NCBI GenBank assembly: GCA_014529385.2
Contig: CM043969.1
Location: 19,516,446-19,580,445 of the forward strand
DNA: 64,000 bases
Source of the DNA: Adiantum capillus-veneris
Lineage: Eukaryota; Streptophyta; Polypodiopsida; Polypodiales; Pteridaceae
Direction: 5' to 3'
Shown here in pieces: positions 1 through 11,183 of the stretch (within the stretch, counting starts at the first letter, position 1; each line of letters starts with the position of its first letter). The position numbers and the translations under genes are program-made. The notes under the pieces are model-generated. The model ran no database searches, was not told where the DNA came from, and worked only from the letters and a program-made list of their open reading frames with translations.

Positions 1-1085
1 ACTTTTAAGGACACATGTCAAGCAATAAAAGTTGAACCACCTTCATCTACATCTATATGGATACTAAGGCCTTTAGCATGCCAAAAAGCAAAAAGCAGGG
101 GGTAACATATCCATTTTCTTTTTTTTTTTAATGTCTATTAGCTAGATTAAAATTAACTCAGCAAAAGGGTTTGGAAGCTCCTCTATCGAGTGGCCGTAAC
201 TTGCGAGCGGCAAGTGGACAGGGAGGCCCGAGTTTCCCTACAATAGGGCGTTCTCTTTGATAGATGGAACTGGCTAGTGTTGCACCTTTGGTGGTTTTCC
301 CTTGCGGAGCTGGGTTTGCCTCGGGAACAGAGGCCCCTGCAGCTCTGGCCTTAGGTGTTCGACCTCACCTGTGTCCTCCCCTTGTTTTTTGAAATAGAGG
401 GGGTCGCCTTCTCTCCCTGACTTTGGGGCTCCATTGGCAAAGGGCGAGCAGTTTGGTGGTGGTAGCTCATGCCTCTCGATGGCACCCAGTTGCAATTGTG
501 CTGCATGGCTCTCCCTAAAAGCGTGAATGTCTGGTGGGTCACTGGTGGTGGCTCGTAGGGATGGCATGTGCGTGTCTTTCTCTTTGGTGTCGTTTGGACC
601 CTCTCTGGTTGTGGGTGGAACTTCTCTCCTGCCTATCACGGTGCCAACTTCTATGCGGTATACTCTACCTCTTGCTTCCTATTTTGTTGAGTGCATTGTT
701 CATGCCCGGCTCAGTGTGAGAGGGTCGGGGATGGTGGCAACCGATTTGTTTGGCTCGACTTTAAGCTCTGTAATGGGTTTCTCTGTCTTCCCTGTAAAAA
801 GCTAGGCTTTCAACGGTTATATGTGGTTTAGTTTGTTATTGTTTGTGGCTTTCCCGACTTCCCAATAAAAGGCCGTGTATGGAATTTGGTTGTGATGCCC
901 TGGCTTGCTTCGAGCAGGGCTGCTAGATGTAATTTTTTGGTTATTTTTTTAATATATACCACTCACATAATGTGAGTTCTGCAAAACAAAAAAGAATTCT
1001 CTCAACATAATATATGAAAACCTTAGCAATTTGAATGCAAAAAGTAACATGCCCATTTCTAACCACAATGTCTTGAGGTGCACTT
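1..1085. other. Left flank with no assigned gene
   Basis: I recognise no gene here. It is unique-looking DNA with a short T-run near 118-129. A minus-strand frame of 121 codons (639-274) is rich in Pro, Arg and Glu and has no motif I know; a partly overlapping plus-strand frame of 92 codons (527-805) is equally featureless. Either could be a chance frame or a relic of a transposon ORF. Confidence 0.4.
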
Positions 1086-1588
1086 AGTGGAGAGAGGGAG
1101 GGGTAATCCATAGCGATTACCCCCCTCCCCTGTGGGCATCGCTTTGGATTAGTTCCTTTTCAATTGATAGTAGTGTGTCTTTGTTGACTTATTATCATGA
1201 TTTTATAAGGGTGGGAAGGAGGGGTAATCAATAACGATCCCCCCTCCCCCCCGCGTGCGTCGTGCACGGTGTGGCATCACCTTGGCGATTACTTCCCTTT
1301 TTTTTTTAGAGAGAGGTAGGAACTTGAAACTACAACTCACACACCCGACTCCGTGAGGTGGAGCATCCCAACCGGTTAAGGGTGGCTAACCCATCATATG
1401 GACCATGGGAACAGCCTCTAAGGGCTTCATGTCACACGAGTTGTCAAGGAGGTTTGAACCCAAGACCTTAGACACAAGAGGCTCTTGCTCTATCAACTAA
1501 GCTAGCACTCGTTGACCGATTACTTCCCTTTTGAATGGATAGTAGTGTGTGTCTGATAACTTTTTGCCATGATTTTCTAAGGGCATGT
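1086..1588. repeat. Two diverged tandem units, each headed by a hairpin; the second carries a SINE
   Basis: Two related units lie head to tail. Each starts with an inverted repeat: GGGAGGGGTAATC at 1096-1108 faces GATTACCCCCCTCCC at 1115-1129, and a similar G-rich/C-rich pair sits at about 1216-1252. Each continues with a shared segment containing GATAGTAGTGTGT and CATGATTTT, ending in AAGGG. Copy 1 spans about 1086-1206 and copy 2 about 1207-1588. Copy 2 is longer because a SINE was inserted at 1302-1516. The copies are clearly diverged, so the duplication is old. Confidence 0.6.
1302..1516 (-). mobile_element. tRNA-derived SINE with 15-16 bp target-site duplication
   Basis: Read on the minus strand, the element begins near 1516. 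It carries an RNA polymerase III box A (TAGCTTAGTTG) and, about 40 bases on, a box B (GTTCAAACC), as in a tRNA gene. A tRNA-unrelated body follows, and it ends in an A-run (T-run at about 1298-1308 on the plus strand). The flanks repeat CGATTACTTCCCTTTT at 1286-1301 and 1517-1532, a target-site duplication of the length expected from LINE-assisted insertion. It has no coding capacity. The exact 3' end is uncertain because the A-tail merges with the T-rich target repeat. Confidence 0.75.
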
Positions 1589-2214
1589 TGGTCAAAGTTG
1601 GAACTTCAGTGCTCCACATCAGCAAAAAGTTTTTAGACTAAATTTTAGAAATAGCTGCTTAACATAGCAATCTCACTCGTGAACAAAGTGAAATAGGTGC
1701 ACAATGTAGCGATCCGCCATAGCAAATTTAAAGGGTGGCACAACTAAAGGTCTTCTTAGGAGAGAACTTGTAGTTTCCACGAGGAGAGTCAAGGCCCTAC
1801 AAGAATTCCTCAATGATGTTGCTTCATCTTCATTTTCATCATTGCCTACCTGAGGGTAACAAGAGAACAGAAGGTGACATCCCTATAGCAGGAGATTGTT
1901 CCGGGTCAAAAGACGTGCAAGGCTGGACAAGTTTGACAAGAGGCTAGAAATCTTAGAAGTATATGAGGCTTCCATTATCAAGAGGTTCTAAAAGGCAATA
2001 TTAGCCAAGTTTTCATCGGATGCAAAGTGAAGGCATTTCTGCAAAAGCAGTCACCTATGCATGTACCTTGACGGTGTGTGTCATTGTGTAAGCCATTGAC
2101 ATGGGCAAGAGAATTGAGCATGAGAGATAGAGTGCCTTGCATCTCAACATGTTGATGATGAAATCTAGGAGTTATAATGTAGTGAACTCATGGAATTTCC
2201 ATGATGGCAATACG
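1589..2214. other. No gene seen
   Basis: I see no ORF, RNA gene or repeat that I can support. Composition is unremarkable and AT-leaning. Confidence 0.4.
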
Positions 2215-2540
2215 GAAGTGCTACATAATGTAAAGAAGGGGATTGATGCAAAACCATGGAAATGCTACATAATGTAAAGAAGGGGACTTATGCACAAGCA
2301 TGGAAGTGCTACATAATGTAAAGAATGGAACTGATGCACAACCATGGAAGTGGATACATGAATGGAACATTATAGCCGGCACAAAAGGAGATTTACCAAT
2401 GAAGTCCATGATGGTAGTATGGAAGTGCTACATAATGTAAAGAAGGGGACTGATGCACAACCATGGAAGTGGACACATGAATGGAAAGTTATAGGCTGCA
2501 CAAAAGAAGATTTACCCAATCAAGTCCATGTCATCTTGCT
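2215..2540. repeat. 44-bp tandem repeats inside a larger ~119-bp duplication
   Basis: Three adjacent 44-bp units start at 2215, 2259 and 2303, each containing GTGCTACATAATGTAAAGAA (one has AATGCTAC) and ending in CATG. A fourth unit starts at 2422. Units three and four are each followed by a related tail of about 75 bp (2347-2421 and 2466-2535) that includes ACATGAATGGAA. So there is a short-period array plus a higher-order duplication of roughly 119 bp. The copies differ at several positions and show no coding logic. Confidence 0.8.
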
Positions 2541-3115
2541 CTCCAATTTGTGAGTCTTCTTTGGATTCCAAAAAAACTCTGCATTGTGCATGTTCCTAGC
2601 TTGTTTCTACATGAAATACAACCAATTCTTTTATCACGTAGAATAATTTCTGACATGTTTTTTAATCAGAGGTGGCTTATGTCAAGAATTACATTCAAGA
2701 TTGATTTTGTCCTCCACCAAGGAATCTCTTGTCTTAAACACTTTAATGTAATACAATTAATTTTTATGTTAAAATAGGGAGCATGCAAAAGTAATGGAAA
2801 ATTAGAGAGCTTATAAGACCATCATTTTGTGTGGTCAATGGTTTGCACAAAACTATTGACTATAACAAAAACACTACTTTAAAGACAAGTAGTATTTTCA
2901 AGTACTTACAATGAAATGGTTCATGATATTGAAAACATTGCAACCAAAATAAATCCTTCATAAATATCTCAACTATAGGCAACCTTCAAACAAGGCAAAA
3001 CAAGGCAACGCTGGTAATGAGGAGGAGGTTGTGGAGGTTAGAATGTTTGGGCAGATGACTCATGAAGAGGTGTCTCTAGAGGCTAGACATGAATGTTTGG
3101 GCAAATGACCCATGG
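2541..3115. other. No gene seen
   Basis: AT-rich sequence without a supportable gene. The last 80 bases hold an early, diverged partial copy of the repeat that follows (GAGGTGTCTCTAGAGG occurs near 3068). Confidence 0.4.
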
Positions 3116-3345
3116 AGAGGTGTCTCTAGAGGATATACATGAGAGGTGGATGACCCCATAGGTGGTGGCACTTATTCATGAGCCTCTGGTGTTGTTTGTG
3201 CATTTGCTGCTTCTAGAGCCCTCCTTGTGAAGAGGTGTCTCTAGAGGCTATACATGAGAGGTGGATGACCCCATAGGTGGTGGCACTTATTCATGAGCCT
3301 CTGGTGTTGTTTGTGCATTTGCTGCTTCTAGAGCCCTCCTTGTGA
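3116..3345. repeat. Recent tandem duplication, period 115 bp
   Basis: Copy one is 3116-3230 and copy two is 3231-3345. They look identical apart from one base (GGATATACAT versus GGCTATACAT), so the duplication is young. A third, much more diverged partial copy of the leading segment lies just upstream. Confidence 0.9.
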
Positions 3346-3659
3346 TAGAACCTATGAAACTCTTCCTCTTGAGATTGGGGAAAAATCTCCCATTTCTTAC
3401 AAGCAATCTAAAGCACTCTAAGTTGCACTCGAGGCTCTAGTGAAGTTGGTGGCATGCTTGTTTTTGAAACCACGTCAAGCACAATGTCACCAGCTTGCAT
3501 AAATATGCCTAAAAACCATATGTCCATATAAGGAGCAATTTGATAACTAGAACCATATATATTGGACACAATATATTCTATTTCCCATTGCTTACCGTAC
3601 AAATGATGATTTTTGGTGTGATTTTTTGCTAATAGGGCATCCATATTTCTTGCACGCTA
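3346..3659. other. Target DNA of Gypsy-A; no gene seen
   Basis: Unassigned sequence up to the Gypsy-A insertion point. Its last five bases, CGCTA (3655-3659), are the left copy of that element's target-site duplication. Confidence 0.5.
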
Positions 3660-3918
3660 TGTCATTAAATATATAATATCTAACCAACCCAAATGATTTT
3701 CTCATATTAAACTGATCATTTAATATGGGATAATAAACGGGAACAAGGGTAGAATATAGACATGTGCTTACGGATCTATCTCAACACGGGGCCAATGGTA
3801 AAGGGGCCCAAATGAGAGATGGTTTGTCAAAGAGCAAGGTTAACTAATGAAGCTTAAAATACCTTAGGGTTAGATTCATTAAAGACCTCCAATGGTTAGT
3901 GTTAAAAGTCCTTTGACC

Positions 3919-4098
3919 TTAAGCAAACTAGGGCTGAGCTTGAGGTGGGAACCCGACCTAAACTTAAGTAAGCTAGGGTTATGCTTGAGGTGGGAACTCG
4001 ACCTAAAGTTAAGCAAGCTAGGGCTGTGCTTGAGGTGGGAATGTGACATAAACTTAAGCAAGCTAGGGCTGTACTTGAGGTGGGAACTCCACCTAAGG
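3919..4098 (+). repeat. Four 45-bp subrepeats in the Gypsy-A 5' LTR
   Basis: Units start at 3919, 3964, 4009 and 4054. Each contains TTAAGCAAGCTAGGG or a close variant, then CTTGAGGTGGGAA. They lie upstream in the LTR, where enhancer-like U3 subrepeats are common, so a regulatory role is plausible but unproven. Short open frames across them encode a repeated Leu-Ser-Lys-Leu-Gly-Leu pattern, a by-product of a period divisible by three. Confidence 0.85.
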
Positions 4099-4265
4099 TG
4101 TTTGCCATGCTTGATGACTAAGGTGCTTGAGGTACATGTCACATTTAATAAGGAAGTTGCTTGAGAAACTTCCTATGCATAAAAATCTCAAAGTTAGGGA
4201 AATTCTAAAAGAGCACATGGGACACATGTCGGTTCTCACTAAGCTTAACCACATGGTGTGCTTGA

Positions 4266-4452
4266 TGAAGGAGTACGAGCGGAAGTGCGACGCGAGAGAG
4301 AGTGCGAGAAGAAGAGCACGACGATATGGTGAACTCGCTCTACTGTAATGTGTAGAGTATAGTGAGTTCTTATTAGGTTTTTACAAAAGAATATGTGTAC
4401 ATACCTGGCGACCACTTACCTGGGCGACCACATTGGGCTTTATACCCCAACA
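4266..4452 (-). repeat. Copia-1 3' LTR
   Basis: 187 bp, reading TGAAGGAG...CCCCAACA on the plus strand (TG/CA ends in either reading). On the minus strand the purine-rich stretch AAGTGGGAGGT (just right of 4452) directly precedes it, as expected for the polypurine tract of a copia element. Confidence 0.93.
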
Positions 4453-4541
4453 ACCTCCCACTTAAAGTTCAATGTGGTACTTTAAGTGTGAGAGAAGCTA
4501 CTATACAAGCTAATATACAAGAGATGTAGAGAAGTGATGTA

Positions 4542-7106
4542 CTATCCTACACCTAACTGCTTGCGAAAATGCGCAAAGCTCTCTGAGGGAAGTCCTTTTG
4601 TAAGTAGATCAGCAGGATTTTCTGTGGTGTGAACTTTGACAAGCTGAAGTTGCTTATCCTCGAGCATTTCCCTGATGAAATGATACTTCACATCCACATG
4701 CTTTGTCTTTGAGTGATAAACTAGATTGCGAGCCAATTGTATAGCACTTTGACTATCACAATATAACACAGGCATCTCTTCTTTGATTCCCAAATCTATT
4801 ACTAGTCGATTAAGCCAAATTGATTCTTTGCATGCCTCTGATGCTGCAACATATTCAGCCTCTATAGTAGACTGAGTAACACAATCTTGTAATCTAGAAC
4901 GCCATGATACTGCTCCACCAGCCAATGTAAAGACATACCTTGACGTAGACCTTCGGTTGTCTAACTCACCTGCATAATCTGAGTCTGTAAAACCCTTTAC
5001 ACTTAGCTCCTCACTCCCATATCATATACGCATACTCTTTGTAGCTTTCAGGTATCTCACTATATCTTTCACTGCCTCCCAATGTTTCTTGCCTGGGTTT
5101 GACATGTATCGACTTACTACTCCCATTGCAAATGCAATGTCTGGGCGAGTAGCAATCATTGCATACATCAAACTACCCACTGCAGACGCATATGGAACCT
5201 TATCCATTTTAGCATGTTCTTCCTCAGACACAGGACAATCTTGTTTGCTAAGTTTCACATATGGTGGCAATGGAACACTCAATGCCTTTCCCTTCTCCAT
5301 ATTGAAACGTTGCAAAACCTTGTCAATATACTCTATTTGAGATAACCAAATCAACTTCTTTGATCTGTCTCTCTCAATGCGCATACCAAGTATATGACTT
5401 GCCTCACCCATGTCTTTCATGTCAAACGATTTTGCCATCTTTGACTTCAAAGCTGAAATTTCTTCCAAGTGCTTGCCAGCAATCAACATGTCATCCACAT
5501 ACAAAATAAGGATCAACCAACTACCATCCTTAGCCTTCTTTGTATATAGACAGTGATCGAACTCACTACGTTTGTAGCCTTGAGAAAGCATAAACTTGTG
5601 GAATTTATGGTACCATGCCCTCGGTGATTGTTTTAAGCCATAAAGACTCTTTAACAACTGGCATACCCAATCTTCCTTGCCTTTCTCAACAAACCCTTCT
5701 GGCTGCTGCATGTAAATTTCCACATCTAAATCACCATGCAAGAACGCTGTCTTGACATCCATTTGGTGCAACACCAAATCTAATATGGCAACCAATGCAA
5801 GAAAGCATCTCAATGTAGTCATCTTGACCACCGGAGAGAAGACTTCATCAAAGTCAATGCCTTGTTCTTGCTTAAAGCCCTTGGCAACAAGCCTTGCTTT
5901 GTACTTTGGCTGACTATCATGAGCGATGATCTTATACCTGTAAACCCATTTACAAGGTAGAGCCTTTTTGCCCTGTGGTAATTTAACTAGCTTCCATGTC
6001 TTGTTTTTATGCAGAGCTGTCATCTCTGACTGCATGGCCAATTGCCAATTCTCGGAGTCCTTCATTTGCACTGCTTCCTTGTAACATGAAGGCTCATTGC
6101 AATCAGTCAACATGACATAGTTCATAGATGGAACAAACCTATCAGGAGGTCGCGTGACACGTCCAGATCTACGCACAATAGGTGGCTCAGGCTCAACCAC
6201 AACCTGTGGTTCCAATCTATCATGTCCTTGCTCCTCTTGAGCCCTGACATTTTGTCTTGCACGTGCAGGTCCATCTTCTTGGAAGACAACTCTTCTAATC
6301 TCCTCAACCCTCTCTGGTTTAGAATGATATTTGGATTCATTAAAGTGAACATCATTGCTGCAGACAAGCTTTCTGGATTCGGGATCCCAAAGTCTGTACC
6401 CCATCTCACCAGAATTACCATAGCCTAGAAAGATGCACTTTCTACTCTTTGGCTCAAGTTTGTTCCTAAATTCCTTTGGAACGGGAGTATATGCCTCACA
6501 ACCAAAGACTTTGAGATGCTTGTATGAGGGCATTTTGCCTGACCATACCATCTCTGGCACTGAATCCTTCTGCAAAACCTTGCTAGGAGATCTATTTACA
6601 AGATGAACAACTGTTGATACAGCTTCAGTCCAAAACCCATTTGGCAGTTGTGCATTAGACAACATACTTCTGACCTTCTCTTGTATGGTCCTATTCATCC
6701 TCTCAGCAACACCATTTTGAGGAGGATTGTAAGGAGCAGTAAGTTCACGTTTTATACCTTTTGACTCACAAAAGTCCTGAAAGGTCTTTGAAACATACTC
6801 TCCACCATTGTCAGTGCGTAAGCATTTAAGCTTCTTGCCACTCTGATTCTCCACAAGTGTCACAAACGTTTTGAAAACACTAAACGCTTCATCCTTGTGC
6901 TTGAGAAAGTAAACCCATACTTTCCTCGAGTAATCATCTATAAATGTCATAAAGTAAGAAGCTCCCCCTAGAGATAGGTTAGGCATAGGTCCACACAAAT
7001 CACTATGAACAAGTGCCAAGTGTGTATCTCTTCTACTGCTTCTATGCTTATTTTGCTGCTGTGTTTGCTTACCATACAGACAATGTTCACAGAATTCAAA
7101 AATCAT
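4542..7106 (-). pseudogene. Copia-1 integrase, reverse transcriptase and RNase H, with one nonsense codon
   Basis: This is the pol half of the Copia-1 polyprotein. From the N-terminus the first frame (7106-5022, 694 codons) has the integrase zinc-site end CEHCLYGK, the integrase core with VHSD, LRTDNGGEY and NGVAERMNRT, a linker, then reverse transcriptase with CKWVYRYK and catalytic LYVDDMLIAG. A TGA at 5024-5022 interrupts the frame. The same frame resumes at once with FTDSDYAG and the RNase H segment through IEAEYVAASEA, YCDSQSAIQLARN and NPADLLTKG to a stop at 4542. In the cell the product would reverse-transcribe and integrate the element. The catalytic residues look intact, so only the stop and the upstream frameshift disable it. 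Confidence 0.93.
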
Positions 7107-8523
7107 TAAATGAAAAGCCAGGCAAATAACCAGAACGAGACAAGATTTCCATTCCCTTCTTGGACATATGTCCTAACCGGCTATGCCACAAAGAAACGTT
7201 CGGCTGCTTGGTTACATTGATTACATTTTTAGAGACATTTGATACATAAATCATGTAAAGTCCTCCACACTTTACTCCATGTGCTACTGTCATAGAACCC
7301 TTGGATATCTTCCACATGTTCTGTCCAAAAGTGGTGACGTAGCCAGCATCATCAAGTAAACCTGTGCTAATCAAGCTCTTTGTAATTGCGGGAACATGTC
7401 TCACATTCTTCAGTGTGAAAGAAGAGCCATTCTGAAACTTCAATTGAACATCTCCAACACCTATGATCTCACATGTCTGCCCATTGCCTAGCCAAACATG
7501 ATCTTTAGTGGTCACATAAGAGGTAAACCACTCCTTGTTTGGAGACACATGAAGTGATGCCCCTGAGTCTATAATCCAGTCACTCAGTGCATTTCCATCA
7601 GATGCTGTAAGAAGAGCTGAGTCCATTGTATTCTTCAAAAAATAGATGTCTCCTGACACTAGACTTTCATCCTCTGCAACAGTGTTTGTCACATTTATTT
7701 CTTGAATCTTCACTGAGGACTTGCTCTTTTCACCATGGTCTTCAGCTTTCTCTTTGCCTTTTTCTGCTTTCCATTCTCTGCAGTCTCTTTTCATGTGACC
7801 CTTCTTGCCACAATGGTAGCATTCTATGTCACTCTTGCCTTTAGCACTGCGGGACTTGCTACGAGACTGATTCCTCTTTCCACCTTTGTACTTTTCTTTG
7901 GTCCTTCCCCTGACAACTAAGGCTATTCCTTTGCCTTTGTCCATTTTCTTTCTATTGGTTTCTTCAGTAAGCAGACTTCCTTCTACACCTGCTATGTTCA
8001 AACCATCTGGAGGTGCAGAATTACTCAAAGCTGTGCGAAAAGTGTCCCAACTTTTCGGCAATGTGATCAACAGGAACATAGCTCTAACAGGTTCATCAAA
8101 CTTGACACCTTGAGCTGACAACTGACTATAGATTGTGTTGAATTCATTTAGATGATTGGACATAGGTGTCCCTTCTTTCATCTTCAAGTCAACAAGCTTC
8201 TTAAGCCAGTATACCTGTGAAGCTGCACTCTGATTCTCATAAAGATCACTCAGCTTCAACCATGCTTGATAAGCCGACATCTCGTCTGCTACATTGAAGT
8301 AAACGCTTTCTGCCAAAGTCAGCATAATGGTAGAAAGTGCCAATTCATCCATTTCGCTCCATTCATCTTCGTCCATATCTTCTGGTTTTATCCCCTTGAG
8401 CTTTATAGGTTTTATCTGCTTCTTTTGTACCAACACGTGCCAAATCTGCTTCTTCCACAATGGCAAATTGGTTCCATCCAGCTTCTTGATATTGTAAAGA
8501 GCAGTGTCCTGTGATCCAGCCAT
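7096..8523 (-). CDS. Copia-1 gag-protease (475 codons), frameshifted from pol
   Basis: The first part of the polyprotein starts with MAGSQDTALYNIKKLDGTN. It contains a copia gag domain, a CCHC zinc knuckle (CYHCGKKGHMKRDC, about residue 235) for RNA packaging, an aspartic protease with WIIDSGASLH (about residue 318), and the GAG-pre-integrase segment SLWHSRLGHMS near the end. The frame terminates at SFNDF, where a T-run (GATTTTTG on the minus strand) appears to have gained one base. Removing that shift would run directly into FEFCEHCLYGK of the integrase frame. I chose the ATG at 8523 because it precedes the conserved gag N-terminus. Confidence 0.9.
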   Translation of the reverse strand: MAGSQDTALYNIKKLDGTNLPLWKKQIWHVLVQKKQIKPIKLKGIKPEDMDEDEWSEMDELALSTIMLTLAESVYFNVADEMSAYQAWLKLSDLYENQSAASQVYWLKKLVDLKMKEGTPMSNHLNEFNTIYSQLSAQGVKFDEPVRAMFLLITLPKSWDTFRTALSNSAPPDGLNIAGVEGSLLTEETNRKKMDKGKGIALVVRGRTKEKYKGGKRNQSRSKSRSAKGKSDIECYHCGKKGHMKRDCREWKAEKGKEKAEDHGEKSKSSVKIQEINVTNTVAEDESLVSGDIYFLKNTMDSALLTASDGNALSDWIIDSGASLHVSPNKEWFTSYVTTKDHVWLGNGQTCEIIGVGDVQLKFQNGSSFTLKNVRHVPAITKSLISTGLLDDAGYVTTFGQNMWKISKGSMTVAHGVKCGGLYMIYVSNVSKNVINVTKQPNVSLWHSRLGHMSKKGMEILSRSGYLPGFSFNDF

Positions 8524-9608
8524 AGCTACGCTTCACAGTAGTTTACTTTCCTGGGAAAAATTCGGCAGAGTTTCCCCTGTAAACTGACCTCTGAACCAAT
8601 ATCAACCTGTCAAATGAACCAAGAAAGCTTCAGATTTTGCATAAATTTCGGCAGAGTCTCCTTTGTAAAATGGCTCTGGTGTACTCAAAAAACAGACCAA
8701 AAAACAGCTCAAAAAACCACTATCTCTCTAACACTGTAAGCTGTGGGTAAACCTGTCGTGCACCTGTACTGTCTCTCACTGTCCTGTCACTGTCCTATAA
8801 GCATAGACTGCGACAATGCCTCAATGGCAGTAAAGCAAAGATGCAATCCCAACTATCTAACTCACAGTCAATACATCCTAGCTGCCTATCTAAGGGTGCT
8901 CGAGGGATCGCTCCAAGACCTATATCACTGAAAGGATCTCAACATTCGAGAATCCCCCAGCTCAATAAAACCTCACTCGACCCTCAACAAAGGCTGCAGT
9001 AAATCTGACAGTACATAGACTTCCCACAAAGTCATACATCCACAAATTTCCCACTATATGCTGTAACCGCTGCGGCGGTTGTTTGCTGTGTGACTCACAC
9101 CCAGCAAACCCTCAACAGACATACATCATCTCTGACAATACATCCAATGTGGAAGTACCTGCAATGTCAGGATGAAATCTGGAATATCAAGCAGCAAACA
9201 CAAGCTACCTGATGAACTAGTGGATGTCGCCTACAGTCTGTGTGTAGATGCGTTTGTGTCGTATGTGACACGCCTCCAAGAACTGTGAGCCATCCTTCGA
9301 TGTGTAGACAGCCACAAATCAACACTCTGGGAGTGCCGATATCCTCAGCACCTGCAGTCGTAGGCCGAAACCCCAAATTTGTAGAGTTGGATCTGCACCC
9401 GCCGAGACCACGTAGTCGAAAATGGCGTGCGCAAAACTCTGTCGAAGCCGAACGGTGGCCGAGATGACCTCAGAATGAAATTCTGAGAACACCGAGCCCT
9501 ATGGGTGTACCCACAGGATTTGGGGCCGTGTCTTCGCCTGTCGAATTTCACTCCAATCTGAGCTGGTGACTCTAGCCTCCTGCAGTGCTGCCCCGAGCCT
9601 CGATCTGA
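8524..9608 (-). other. Copia-1 5' leader
   Basis: About 1.1 kb of untranslated leader between the primer-binding site and the gag start. It holds no conserved frame. A short palindrome-like GC stretch (CCGCTGCGGCGG) lies near 9067. Confidence 0.6.
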
Positions 9609-9620
9609 GCTCTGATACCA
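9609..9620 (-). promoter_or_regulatory. Copia-1 primer-binding site (initiator Met tRNA)
   Basis: On the minus strand, TGGTATCAGAGC begins two bases after the 5' LTR. It is the exact complement of the 3' end of plant initiator-Met tRNA, the usual copia primer. Confidence 0.93.
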
Positions 9621-9622
9621 GT

Positions 9623-9814
9623 TGAAGGAGTACGAGCGGAAGTGCGATGCGAGAGAGAGTGCGAGAAGAAGAGCACGACGATATGGTGAACTCGCTCTAC
9701 TGTAATGTGTAGAGTATAGTGAGTTCTTATTAGGTTTTTACAAAAGAATATGTGTACATACCTGGCGGCCCGCCCACTTACCTGGGCGACCACATTGGGC
9801 TTTATACCCCAACA
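9623..9814 (-). repeat. Copia-1 5' LTR
   Basis: 192 bp, matching 4266-4452 except for a C/T change and a small cluster near the ACCTGGCG segment (one substitution plus five extra bases). In its own orientation it would carry the promoter of the element. Confidence 0.93.
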
Positions 9815-10771
9815 CTTGAATGCTATTGGTTGGGCTAAAGAGGGGTCCAATGAGCTTCTACTTCCATCTAACAAATATCTAGATATTTTCAAGCTCTCTC
9901 TCTCTCTCTCTAAGGGGTAAGGAGGATACTTGTCAAAAGACTACCCATGTACTTGACTGCATGCTGCATGTGATTGGCTAGGGGGAGAGGGGTCCAATGA
10001 GCTTGCAACATGCAGAAAGGTCACCACTCGCCCAAAGCAAGGAGGGGGAGGTGCTAGGGGGATATACTCCACACACACACACACACACTCCCAAAGCAAG
10101 GAGGGGGGGGTGCTAGGGGGATATACTCCACACACACACACTCATTTGCAAAGCCATTCTCACTTGGTGAAAGTTGAGGAACACCACCTCCTTCTCCAAG
10201 CTTGTGAGAGTGAAAGCCTACATCAACACTCTTGGCTATGGAATGCAAATCCAACCAAGAGTCATGCTTCAATGCTTAAGCTTTTCGTCTTCTCCATCTT
10301 CATTACTATGCTATTATGTATGCTACCAAGAAGAGTAATGATAAGTGAGGAACTATTTCTTTCTCCTATGGAATGTTTCTTCTTCCTCTTCCCTATCCTC
10401 ATTCCCCGCTACCTCTCTCCACCTCTGAAGGTGTTTGAGGCCTTGGGACTGAGGCTTGGGATAGTTACTGCTTTCTTCAAGTTTATGTTATTCTTGTGAT
10501 GCACGAAGGTTTTCATCTTCATTGCATCATCTAGGTTACAAGGAACACAAAGATTGTATTTTAGCAAGTCTCTCTTGATGGGAGAAACTATAATACAAAT
10601 GCCTATTGGAGGGGGGACCGTATTGTTCATGCCAAGTTAACTAAGTACCATATTTATGTTGCTACCATCAATTAAGTTCAACCACTATGCTCACAAAGAA
10701 TCTCTCAAAAGTGCTTCACCTAATTTCCTAATTCCGCTACTCTCATACTTCATAGGCGGTTTCCATTACAT

Positions 10772-10783
10772 TGGTATCAGAGC
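10772..10783 (+). promoter_or_regulatory. Gypsy-A primer-binding site (initiator Met tRNA)
   Basis: TGGTATCAGAGC lies one base after the CA that ends the 5' LTR at 10770. It complements the 3' end of initiator-Met tRNA. The following 400 bp up to about 11183 are untranslated leader without a conserved frame. Confidence 0.92.
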
Positions 10784-11183
10784 ATTTGGTTTCTCTTTTC
10801 TTGCTTAAGAAGAGAGGTCCTTAAGTAGCCTATTAATGATTGTTTTTGTTAATTATATTAGGGTAAGTGGGTCTGGGATCTATTATCGGTTTTGTTAAGC
10901 CCACTATGTGAAATATGGTGCACACCTCGGGAGCTTTGGTCTTAATAATGGAGTCTTTTTAGACTTGCCTACGGCTTTACCATTATCGAGCCATAAGAAG
11001 TCCAAAAGGAGCTATCCCTCAACAACTTCGCTATGTTATACTCACTCCACTACTCTCTATAATTTACCAATTCGAGCCATGGTTGTAGATACTTAAGTGC
11101 CTATTTTCAAAGGCTAAGAGGAGTAGCAGCTAAGGTTTTGAATTGCCAAATCATACACAAAGTAAACACATAAGTTTAATTAG

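Larger units (their letters stand above)
4266..9814 (-). mobile_element. Copia-1: full-length, recently inserted Ty1/copia retrotransposon, minus strand
   Basis: This 5,549-bp element lies in reverse orientation with LTRs at 4266-4452 (3') and 9623-9814 (5'). The flanking duplication is CTTGA (4261-4265 and 9815-9819). It has an initiator-Met primer site, a purine tract and a single gag-pol reading track in the copia order gag, protease, integrase, reverse transcriptase, RNase H. The LTRs differ by two substitutions and a 5-bp indel, so insertion is recent. The only coding lesions I see are one homopolymer frameshift and one nonsense codon. The uninterrupted target is preserved near 16,959. 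Confidence 0.95.
3660..10770 (+). repeat. Gypsy-A 5' LTR, split by Copia-1
   Basis: The two LTR pieces are 3660-4265 and 9820-10770, with Copia-1 (4266-9814) and the second copy of its duplicated target (9815-9819) between them. Rejoined, they match the 3' LTR at 16321-17885 end to end, with indels. It starts with TGTCATT and ends with TTACA. Confidence 0.93.

Noticed and set aside
274-639. 121-codon minus-strand ORF as a host gene
   Set aside because: No start context, domain or neighbouring exon. The composition is compatible with chance in GC-richer DNA.
2215-3345. CRISPR-like array (regular repeats near the left edge)
   Set aside because: Repeats are directly adjacent without unique spacers, there are no cas genes, and the DNA is plant nuclear.
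3892-4164. Leu-Ser-Lys-Leu-Gly repeat protein in the Gypsy-A LTR
   Set aside because: The 45-bp period is divisible by three, so a repeated peptide appears automatically. The DNA is LTR subrepeat sequence.
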